Assembly (NCBI RefSeq): GCF_000621745.1 | Contig: NZ_JHXK01000019.1 | Span: 1-64,000, forward strand | Source: Clostridium beijerinckii HUN142 | GTDB lineage: Bacteria > Bacillota > Clostridia > Clostridiales > Clostridiaceae | Direction of reading: 5' to 3' | Length of the DNA: 64,000 nt | In this document: positions 8,510 through 16,281 of the stretch, one piece after another | How the letters are laid out: each line of letters begins with the position of its first letter | Numbering within the stretch: the first letter of the stretch is position 1 | Notes under the pieces: generated by a model | Told to the model about the DNA's origin: nothing | What the model saw: only the letters and a program-made list of their open reading frames with translations | Database searches by the model: none | Position numbers and translations under genes: made by a program

Positions 8510-8653
8510 TTATCCTAATTCATCGTCTGCAACGCTACTAGTTGATGAAGTAGATGGGATTGAGCAGCAACAGTTAGAGCTTAACTGAATATAGATTGCA
8601 GCAGGTATAGCAGCACATAGAGATTGAATTAATAATGTTAGATGAAACAAAAA
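8510..8653 (-). pseudogene. Remnant of mannose-class PTS EIIC (C-terminal ~45 residues)
   Basis: An open minus-strand frame immediately downstream of the EIIB gene has no credible start. It reads ...PAAIYIQLSSN...SSVADDELG and stops. The AIYIQL segment followed by a polar tail ending DDELx is the usual C-terminus of EIIC (ManY/LevF), with the last membrane helix partly preserved. It sits where the IIC gene should end, directly before the IID stub. About 220 codons of IIC are missing, which points to an internal deletion joining the EIIB 3' flank to the IIC 3' end. Confidence 0.72.
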
Positions 8654-8669
8654 TTAATTATTTTAAAAT

Positions 8670-9152
8670 CTACATTTTCTCTAATAAAGGCATAATGTAA
8701 GACTTTGAATCAGATGCAACTTTTCTTATTTCTAGTTCTATGTTTTTATCGTTTAGTGCTTTAAATGCTTTCATATCTTGATCATTAAGTGAAACACCAC
8801 CAGTTATTTGAGATTTACCTTCCTTAAAAGACATTGCTCCGATATTAACAGACTTAATATCAATTCCTGCTTCAACTAATCTAAGAACATCTGTTGGATT
8901 AGTAAATAAGAGCATTACAATATCATTTTCATACTTAGGATTATTAATAACTCTAACAGCTTTATCAATATCAACTACGTGAGATTGAACACCTGGAGGC
9001 GCAACTTGAGTTAATAAAGTTTTTCTAATTTCATCTTTTGCTACATCATCATTGCATACTATAATCCTTTGACATTTTGTTTCTTTTGACCAAATTATAG
9101 CTACTTGGCCGTGTATTAGTCTGTCATCAATTCTTGCTAATGCAATTTTCAT
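8670..9152 (-). CDS. PTS mannose/fructose/sorbose-class EIIB
   Basis: 160 residues, full length for the family. The phosphorylation site is H14 in ARIDDRLIHGQV, which accepts phosphate from EIIA and passes it to the sugar bound by EIIC/EIID. It overlaps the EIIA stop by one base, so the two are translationally coupled. The downstream IIC and IID genes survive only as fragments, so this protein has no local membrane partner. It could still act as a phosphate relay, for example to the LevR-like regulator. Confidence 0.92.
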   Translation of the reverse strand: MKIALARIDDRLIHGQVAIIWSKETKCQRIIVCNDDVAKDEIRKTLLTQVAPPGVQSHVVDIDKAVRVINNPKYENDIVMLLFTNPTDVLRLVEAGIDIKSVNIGAMSFKEGKSQITGGVSLNDQDMKAFKALNDKNIELEIRKVASDSKSYIMPLLEKM

Positions 9153-9574
9153 TATAAATAATCCTCCTCTAAATTCGAGGCTGTTTGTTTTATTAACTGC
9201 TTTATAGAATTCTTGCCAGCATTTTGTGCAATTGATACTAATTCAGAAAGACTTGAAAAGTCTCTACTACCGAATACTTCTAATAGCATTGGAAGGTTTA
9301 CTCCTGATACAATTTCCATGTTGTCATTTTTCAACGCGAGAACACTAGCAACGTTGAAAGGACATCCACCAAAAAGGTCTATCATAAATAGAGTTCCGTC
9401 TTTACAGTCTAATTCATTCATAAGGTTAGTATATTTCTCAACTAGATTATCTGTACTCTCACCTAGTTTAAATGTAACTACGCCTACATTTTTTTGAGCA
9501 CCGAAGATCATTTCTGCCGATTTGACAAGTTCTTCTGAGAAATTCCCATGAGTACTTATAATTAATGCTATCAC
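9152..9574 (-). CDS. PTS mannose-class EIIA
   Basis: 140 residues with the EIIA-Man fold signature: the active histidine H9 in IISTHGNFSEEL, the MIDLFGGCPFN segment and VSGVNLPMLLE. It takes phosphate from HPr and passes it to EIIB. The start is GTG at 9574 with AAAGGGTGAT upstream. It is the first gene of the operon IIA-IIB-(IIC remnant)-(IID remnant) and lies downstream of a sigma-54 activator gene in the same orientation, the arrangement of LevR-controlled operons. Confidence 0.92.
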   Translation of the reverse strand: MIALIISTHGNFSEELVKSAEMIFGAQKNVGVVTFKLGESTDNLVEKYTNLMNELDCKDGTLFMIDLFGGCPFNVASVLALKNDNMEIVSGVNLPMLLEVFGSRDFSSLSELVSIAQNAGKNSIKQLIKQTASNLEEDYL

Positions 9575-9640
9575 TATTTTATCACCCTTTCATTATTATT
9601 TAGATATTGATACACATAGTAATTAAAGTGTCAATTGGTG

Positions 9641-9750
9641 TATCGGAAAATATTGAATACTGTTAAAGATACAGTTCTATCATAGTTAATAAATAGCAAT
9701 TATAAAAATAATACACTATATAAATTAAATAGCGTACCTTATCGGAAAAT
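9641..9750. promoter_or_regulatory. Repeated 11-mer upstream of PTS EIIA (possible activator sites)
   Basis: TATCGGAAAAT occurs twice, at 9641-9651 and 9740-9750, in the 219-base gap between the LevR-like gene and EIIA. LevR-family activators bind upstream of -24/-12 promoters, so these are candidate activator sites. Only degenerate -24/-12 matches are seen on the minus strand (TTGACAC-5-TTACTA near the EIIA start). The promoter itself is not proven. Confidence 0.45.
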
Positions 9751-9793
9751 AATATACTTTACTAATACTTGAAAATTAATTTTGATACTAAAT

Positions 9794-12595
9794 TTAGAAT
9801 TCGTTAAATATATCAACCATATAATATAGCTCATCATTTGTTAAATTTATAGATAGTGAATTCTTAAATATTAAGCTAGCTTTTTTTAATGCAGATAGAG
9901 TATTTTTATTTAGTGTATCAATGGGTTTTCTGTACACCAATCCGTCATTTAAAATCATCCTTTCTAAAGAACAAGCAACATGCAACATAATCCTTAGCTT
10001 TACAGGATTTTGATAATTTATACATAAGAAATTTTCAATTGTAATAACAAAGTCCTCTAGTAAAGGACATATTTTTTCAGGATTTAAATATGTTAAAAGA
10101 TCTCTAAGACTTTGTTTGCAAAGGCTTTTGAGAACTATTTGTTTTTCTGTTTTTGTATCATTAGTATCAATAATAGTTTCTCCATTGATCAAATTTTTTA
10201 GTACTTTTTCACCAGAACCATCTATTAATTTTTCTAGTGATATAAAAGGAATTCCAATATTAGGATTTGAGATACCGATAAGAGCTATAATCTTATTACT
10301 TTTCGATATATGAGTAATTGATTTACTTAAATCTTTTAAGCCAATAGGAATTATATTAATGTTGTTTGTACGTATATTATCAACTATATCTTGAACTAAT
10401 TCTTTAAGCTTAATAGCCGCACCTTCTCCAGTAGAGCAAATTGTAACAATAGTACCATCAATATTCGGACATTCTTCAGTAATAACTTTATTCGTATAGC
10501 CTCTAAAATCAGTAATTAAATAAGAATAAATAGAGTTTAAATCTGTATCACAGAGAGAACATTTTCTAACAGCCTCTAGGACTAATGGTGTTGATACCAT
10601 ATCTATACTTTTAGTATTGATGCCAGTACGTTCAGTTATAGCATCACAGAAGCTATTTAATGATCCCATATCTACTAGAAGTAATACGCCTTTGCCTTCA
10701 TCGACTATTTTAACTTTTTCAATAACAGTTTCTAATATATCAGAAGGATTCATCTCAAGAGGCATATCTACAGCTAAAATATTATCAGCATCAAAGAGTT
10801 TTCTGGCAACAGCAACCATACTTGTTGCGGTACTTGAACCATGAGCAGCAACTACGATTCCAACCCGTTCTTGATGAGATGAATCTTGAATCGAAGTAAA
10901 GAGCAGCGCAAGATAGCTAATCTCAATAGGAGGAAGAGCCAGATTATAACGTTTTTTGATTAACTCATTGATTTCAGTTGCAACTTCATATTCTTTACTG
11001 TTAATAGAAGGTTGTAGTTGAATATGTGATGGGAAGAAAACAGTTTTTTTCTTAATACGATTAAACAGAGCACTAAAATGTAAGCTTGTTGCATAAATGA
11101 ATCTTTCATTTAATTTTCTATTTAATCTAGTTTCTGCGAGAGCTTTTATCTCTTCAGCAAATTCAACAATATCTTTATCAACAATCTTTAACAAGCCTTC
11201 CAGACGATGTGTATCATTTTTAAACCTAGCATAGAATTGTTTTAAATGAATATTGATATCAATGGATATAAAGTTTTTTATATCATCATCGCTCATGCCT
11301 TCTTCCTGAAGAGCAGAAGTTTTATCTTGAATAATGTTATAAATATTAAAAGGTGGTTCATAAGCATCAGTTTCTAAGAAAGTTTTATCGCCATCAGGTT
11401 GAATTGTAATTGCATTAGGGATTATATCCCATACTGTTGCATTATCCTTTATTTTATTACTAAAAGCTAAAATTCCACTTTTCAAATTAGGTGGGAGTAG
11501 GTTTAAGTTTATATCAATACAGTCATCTGTATTAATAGAATTTAAAAATCCTTTTGCACACGCTAATTGGATATTTGATTTAAGCTGTCCAACATTCCTG
11601 TAAGATGTGCTCCCTATTAAAGCTTTAATAGCTTCAGCTGAAATCTTAATAGCTTTGTTAACTCTTTGTGCTTCTTTTGATATCAAATAGTGAACCAACT
11701 TAATTTGATCATCGATTGGCCTTTCATCAAAACTTGGAATTGTTATAGTTATTGGAATTCTTCTTATGAAAGTATTAAGTAAGGTGGAATTTGGATATTC
11801 TGTTGTCGCACCTATTAATAGCACATTAGCTCTTCGTGTCCTATCAGTTTCGCCAAGTTTATTGTAAGTTCCTGTATCCATGAAGTGAAATACCGTTTCT
11901 TGACATTCAGGTGGCAATCTATGTATTTCATCAAGAAATAAAATGCCTCCATCAGCTCTTGAAATAATACCATCTGTATCTTTATCAGCGCCTGTAAAGG
12001 CACCTTTGATGTGTCCCAAAATATATGATAGAAGAAGTTTTGGATCATTAGCATAATCAGCACAATTAAAAACAACGAAAGGAGCATCTTCAGAGAGTTT
12101 TTTTATATATTTAGAGTATTTATACATCATATTAGCAAATATACTCTTACCAACACCTGTACCACCAATTATCAATGTATGTAATCCGTTTGGTGGGTAC
12201 ATTAGCGCAGCTTTGGCTTGTTCAATTTGATTTTTTAAACATGTACTAGCGCCAATTAGATAGTTAAAAGGTGATTGGTCTTCAATAACTGTATTTGAAG
12301 GAGAAGAAAGCAATGTACTAATATCTGATATTTCCTCTAAATCTTTAGGTAGTCTTATAGATAGTATGTTTTCAAGGTAACTTCTATCAAAATACATAAC
12401 TGGCCTATTTTTTATTTTAATAATTTTCTTTTCTCTACAAAGAATATTAAGTTCCTTTGAAACATTATTTCTTAATATATTTAATTTTTGTCCAATTTCT
12501 TGGGCACTAAACCCATTTTGCTCTAAGAATTTATCTTTATTAAAATTCTTAGAATTTTTTAAAACATAGTTATAAATTTTATCAATACGCTTCAT
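9794..12595 (-). CDS. LevR/ManR-type sigma-54-dependent PTS regulator
   Basis: 933 residues in the order HTH (about 1-60), AAA+ domain with Walker A GGTGVGKS (144-151) and the sigma-54 contact loop GAFTGAD (198-204), PRD domain, an EIIA-Man-like domain with histidine in VAAHGSSTA, an EIIB-like segment (ICSTGEGAA) and a C-terminal PRD. Such proteins activate mannose-class PTS operons from -24/-12 promoters, and phosphorylation of PRD and EIIA/EIIB histidines sets their activity. The regulator appears intact although its target operon has lost IIC and IID. Confidence 0.9.
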   Translation of the reverse strand: MKRIDKIYNYVLKNSKNFNKDKFLEQNGFSAQEIGQKLNILRNNVSKELNILCREKKIIKIKNRPVMYFDRSYLENILSIRLPKDLEEISDISTLLSSPSNTVIEDQSPFNYLIGASTCLKNQIEQAKAALMYPPNGLHTLIIGGTGVGKSIFANMMYKYSKYIKKLSEDAPFVVFNCADYANDPKLLLSYILGHIKGAFTGADKDTDGIISRADGGILFLDEIHRLPPECQETVFHFMDTGTYNKLGETDRTRRANVLLIGATTEYPNSTLLNTFIRRIPITITIPSFDERPIDDQIKLVHYLISKEAQRVNKAIKISAEAIKALIGSTSYRNVGQLKSNIQLACAKGFLNSINTDDCIDINLNLLPPNLKSGILAFSNKIKDNATVWDIIPNAITIQPDGDKTFLETDAYEPPFNIYNIIQDKTSALQEEGMSDDDIKNFISIDINIHLKQFYARFKNDTHRLEGLLKIVDKDIVEFAEEIKALAETRLNRKLNERFIYATSLHFSALFNRIKKKTVFFPSHIQLQPSINSKEYEVATEINELIKKRYNLALPPIEISYLALLFTSIQDSSHQERVGIVVAAHGSSTATSMVAVARKLFDADNILAVDMPLEMNPSDILETVIEKVKIVDEGKGVLLLVDMGSLNSFCDAITERTGINTKSIDMVSTPLVLEAVRKCSLCDTDLNSIYSYLITDFRGYTNKVITEECPNIDGTIVTICSTGEGAAIKLKELVQDIVDNIRTNNINIIPIGLKDLSKSITHISKSNKIIALIGISNPNIGIPFISLEKLIDGSGEKVLKNLINGETIIDTNDTKTEKQIVLKSLCKQSLRDLLTYLNPEKICPLLEDFVITIENFLCINYQNPVKLRIMLHVACSLERMILNDGLVYRKPIDTLNKNTLSALKKASLIFKNSLSINLTNDELYYMVDIFNEF

Positions 12596-12866
12596 TATAA
12601 TATCCTCCCGTATATAATAACTATTGTAGTATTTTACATAAAATTATTCAATAGTGTATTGATACAATTATTGCAAATAAAAAATATTATATTAGTTGTG
12701 TATTGAAAGTAATGGGGTTATATAGTGAGAAAAATTAAGCTGATATTTAAAATTGATACATTAATTAAAGTCTGAAAATACAATTGAAATTAGAATAAAA
12801 TCATTTAAACAAATTGGAAGTTTATAAATATTATATAAGTGTTAAGAAATATATCGGGGGGAAGAT

Positions 12867-13379
12867 ATGTTCAAAGTTTTTACTTTTGGATTTGACAACT
12901 TTTTTAATTCAAACAATATAGAGAAGATAAGTGGAATTATGAATTCATTTTTAGATAACTTTGATATAAATGAATTTACTAAAAATAATGAAGATAGTTC
13001 TTCTTATGAAGGAAATAGAGAAGAATATAACAATTTTATAAAACTTAATCGGTATGAAGATATGTATCTTCTAACTATAGATCTAAAAGGTATTGATCTT
13101 AGAGAATTAAGCATAAGATATGATCCAGGAATATTAGATATAAATCTAAATAGACTAGAAATTAAAAAAAGTGGATTTGGGATATTTTCTAATACCGTTC
13201 TTGTTAAGAAGGCTTATAATAAAAAATTTAGTGATATTGAGGAGATAGAAATAAATCAGATACTTAAAAGTATTGATAATGGAGTTCTCAGTATAATAAT
13301 GCAAAAGAAATATTTATTAGAAAATACATCAAATATAATAGATGTGGATTGTTATCAAGATGATGCTGATATACAGTGA
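12867..13379 (+). CDS. Hsp20/alpha-crystallin-like protein
   Basis: 170 residues. A central segment (about residues 60-155) looks like a divergent alpha-crystallin domain: YEDMYLLTIDLKGIDLRELS, a beta-strand pattern, and NKKFSDIEEIEINQI...GVLSIIMQKK. The N-terminus is hydrophobic and aromatic-rich, as in small heat shock proteins. The usual IxI tail is not obvious. Likely a holdase-type chaperone, but divergent. The start follows ATCGGGGGGAAG. Confidence 0.6.
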   Translation: MFKVFTFGFDNFFNSNNIEKISGIMNSFLDNFDINEFTKNNEDSSSYEGNREEYNNFIKLNRYEDMYLLTIDLKGIDLRELSIRYDPGILDINLNRLEIKKSGFGIFSNTVLVKKAYNKKFSDIEEIEINQILKSIDNGVLSIIMQKKYLLENTSNIIDVDCYQDDADIQ

Positions 13380-13449
13380 TGTATAAGGTATAGCATGAAA
13401 TGTCTTAATGCTGTCTTTAGAATAGTTATTTTAAATAATAAAAACAAAA

Positions 13450-13497
13450 AAGGGAGGATAAGCTCTAGGCATTATACCTGAATTTAAATCTTCCCTT
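13450..13497 (-). terminator. Terminator of DEAD-box helicase gene
   Basis: AAGGGAGGAT (13450-13459) pairs with ATCTTCCCTT (13488-13497, one G-U). Read on the minus strand it is followed by TTTTTTGTTTTT. It lies 31 bases beyond the helicase stop codon. Confidence 0.75.
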
Positions 13498-13527
13498 AAG
13501 TAAGAGTATTAAGAATAAAAAATCTTA

Positions 13528-15105
13528 TTATTTCTTACGCTTATTAGCAACTTCAACATTAACCTTCTTTTTATTAATTTTTCCACCAGGACAATTTTTT
13601 AATATTTTAGAAGATATAGACTCATCAACAGTTACAAATGAGAAGTTTTCCATAAGATCTATTTGACCAATTGCTGAAGCATTAACTTTTGTCGTATCTC
13701 TGATATAGTTAATTAATACTTTAGGAGTCAAACCGTCTCTTTTGCCGACAGAGAAAAATAAACGAACATCTTCTTTTTTAGGTGCTTCTAATTTGTTTGA
13801 GCTATAATCAAACACAACTTCATTTTCGAACTTCATTTTCATTAAAGCTGAAATAATTGATACTGCATCATAAGATTCAGTTAATTCTATTGCACTTGGA
13901 ATAAACTTAGTAAGTTCACCTGCGTTAATAGTTTTTTCAACTTCTGACATCATGTCCTCAAATTTTTTGTTATTAATTTCTTCTGCAGTTGGAACTGGTT
14001 TTTGTGTGATCGAGCTTTTAGTAACATTTTGAATTTGCTTAAGCATTGAAAAATCTTTTGGTGTTACTAGAGAATAAGCTGTACCACTTTTGTTAGCTCT
14101 ACCAGTTCTACCAATTCTATGAACATATGATTCTACATCTTGAGGTAAATCATAGTTAAATACATGAGTTACGCCTTCAACATCTATACCCCTAGCAGCG
14201 ACATCAGTAGCAATCAATAGACTTAGTGTGCCGTCTTTAAACTTATTTAAAGTAGTTAATCTGTGGGCTTGTGTCATATCTCCGTGCATACCTTCAACCA
14301 TATAACCTTTTGATTGTAATTCTTGCACAAGTTCATCAACACCTCTTTTAGTTCTGCAGAATATTATAGCTGAATTAGGATTATCTAAATCTAATAATCT
14401 ACAAAGAGCTTCTAATCTATGTTTATTATTAATCATAAAATAACTTTGCTCAATTTTAGATACAGTTAATGAACTCCTCTTAATACTAATAAGTTTAGCA
14501 TCTGGTTTCATATATTTTTTAGCTAATTTTGCTATTGGATCAGGCATTGTTGCTGAAAACAATAAAGTTTGTCTTTCAGATGGTGTGTGACTAAGGATTT
14601 CTTGAATATCATCGATGAATCCCATATTAAGCATTTCGTCAGCTTCATCTAGTACTAAAAATTCTATATTTTCTAAATGAAGGCACTTTCTTTTTACAAG
14701 ATCTAATATTCTTCCAGGTGTTCCAACTACAATATCAACATCACCTTTTCTTAGAGCCCTTATTTGTCTATCGATTGAATCTCCACCGTAAACAGCTAGA
14801 GTTTCAATTTTCTCATATTTAGAAAGTCTTTGTATCTCTTCGTTAACCTGAACAGCAAGTTCTCTTGTTGGTGCTAAGATAAGAGATTTTATTCCTCTTT
14901 TATCACTCATTTTGGTGATTATTGGTAAGCTATAAGCTGCAGTTTTTCCGGTACCAGTTTGTGCCTGCCCTATTAAATCAGCGCCACTAAGTGTTACAGG
15001 GATACTTTGTTCTTGTATTTGAGATGGTTTTGTAAAACCAAGGTCTGATATTGCCTTAACAATACTCTCTTTAAGACCTAATGTAGCAAATTGATTATCA
15101 TTCAT
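13528..15105 (-). CDS. DEAD-box ATP-dependent RNA helicase with DbpA-like RNA-binding domain
   Basis: 525 residues with all core motifs: Q-motif (FATLGLKESI...KPSQIQEQ), Walker A AQTGTGKT (48-55), PTRELA, DEAD (153-156), SAT, and motifs V-VI VAARGIDV and HRIGRTGR. The C-terminal ~75 residues (from EDVRLFFSVGKRDGLTP) match the DbpA RNA-binding fold that targets 23S rRNA hairpin 92 in some relatives, and the end is lysine-rich. Likely role: ribosome assembly or mRNA turnover, especially in the cold. A dedicated terminator follows. Confidence 0.92.
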   Translation of the reverse strand: MNDNQFATLGLKESIVKAISDLGFTKPSQIQEQSIPVTLSGADLIGQAQTGTGKTAAYSLPIITKMSDKRGIKSLILAPTRELAVQVNEEIQRLSKYEKIETLAVYGGDSIDRQIRALRKGDVDIVVGTPGRILDLVKRKCLHLENIEFLVLDEADEMLNMGFIDDIQEILSHTPSERQTLLFSATMPDPIAKLAKKYMKPDAKLISIKRSSLTVSKIEQSYFMINNKHRLEALCRLLDLDNPNSAIIFCRTKRGVDELVQELQSKGYMVEGMHGDMTQAHRLTTLNKFKDGTLSLLIATDVAARGIDVEGVTHVFNYDLPQDVESYVHRIGRTGRANKSGTAYSLVTPKDFSMLKQIQNVTKSSITQKPVPTAEEINNKKFEDMMSEVEKTINAGELTKFIPSAIELTESYDAVSIISALMKMKFENEVVFDYSSNKLEAPKKEDVRLFFSVGKRDGLTPKVLINYIRDTTKVNASAIGQIDLMENFSFVTVDESISSKILKNCPGGKINKKKVNVEVANKRKK

Positions 15106-15287
15106 TAAATATCCTCGTTTCTTTGTTTTAAAATTAATTATTTTTGTTTCGATAACTTATATTAAAGTTTTATATACAAGTCAAATGAATTCATTATAAC
15201 ACAATAGATAAATTAATGTCAAAAGATATTATTATCTCAGTATATTATTAGCAGCATTTAGAAGAAAATATACTTAAATTAATGCAT

Positions 15288-15315
15288 AAAAATAAGATGC
15301 CTAATAAATTAGGCA
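15288..15315 (-). terminator. Terminator of plsC
   Basis: TGCCTAAT/ATTAGGCA hairpin at 15298-15315, followed on the minus strand by CTTATTTTTAT. It lies 14 bases downstream of the plsC stop. Confidence 0.75.
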
Positions 15316-15328
15316 CCATATTTTTTTA

Positions 15329-16051
15329 TTAGTATAGGTTGCAAGAGCTAGAGATAATAGAATGAACGGTTTCTGGTAGCTTTTCTAGCTCGTCCTTGTT
15401 TAGAGTGGCAACATCTATTAAAGGATGTATTACTAATTCTATAGCTGCGCTTTTTATTGCGTTATTATTTGCTTCCATAAGTTTATATGTTCCTTTTATG
15501 GTTAGTGGAACTATAGGACATTTAGATTTTGTAGCTAATTTAAAGCTTCCACCTTTAAACTCATCTACAGATTTTCCTTTGCTTCTAGTTCCTTCTGGAA
15601 ATATCACCATTGAATAACCAGATTTTAATAGGTTAACACCTTCAACTATTGATTCGGCAGATTTTCTTAAATTATCTCTATCCATAAAAATACAATTTAT
15701 ATATTTCATCCAACTACTAATAAAAGGTAGTTTTTCAAGTTCCTTTTTTGCAATAAATCCTTTTGGAATGTCAATGGAACTCAATAGCAAGGGAATATCA
15801 AAATTACTTTGGTGATTAGAAACAAATAATACAGTTTGATTTTTAGGAAGATTATCTAAACCGGTAACATTAATCTTTGCACCTGCTATTTTCATTACGA
15901 ATTTTGCCCAAGAGCGAGTTACTCTATGAATTAACCATTTCCTTCCTTCCATGTCGCCTTTATTAGTTAAGATTTTTATCTTAATTTTATAGATAGATGA
16001 AAATATAAGACTTATTACTAATCCGAGATAAAAATAGATAGTTCTTAACAT
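15329..16051 (-). CDS. plsC: 1-acyl-sn-glycerol-3-phosphate acyltransferase
   Basis: 240 residues with an N-terminal membrane segment (about 4-20), the catalytic NHQSNFD motif (N79-D85, HX4D) and FPEGTRSKG (151-159) that binds the glycerol-phosphate backbone. It acylates lysophosphatidic acid to phosphatidic acid at the membrane. Length and motif spacing are normal for PlsC. It is monocistronic, with its own terminator. Acyl chain preference cannot be read. Confidence 0.9.
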   Translation of the reverse strand: MLRTIYFYLGLVISLIFSSIYKIKIKILTNKGDMEGRKWLIHRVTRSWAKFVMKIAGAKINVTGLDNLPKNQTVLFVSNHQSNFDIPLLLSSIDIPKGFIAKKELEKLPFISSWMKYINCIFMDRDNLRKSAESIVEGVNLLKSGYSMVIFPEGTRSKGKSVDEFKGGSFKLATKSKCPIVPLTIKGTYKLMEANNNAIKSAAIELVIHPLIDVATLNKDELEKLPETVHSIISSSCNLY

Positions 16052-16281
16052 TAAAAATTACACACCCTTAATATATTAATTTTTACACTAATCAGTATAG
16101 TATAAAAATTAATATATTAAAAGACTAAATAGATTACATGTGGATTAAAAATTCAATAAAATTAATTTTAAATTAAGTAAATAATTAGGGTAAAATAATA
16201 TTAAAAAATGTATAATATATAAGACAATGATAATTATATGAAATAGTATAGTAAATAATTTACACAGGCAGGAGAATTTTG

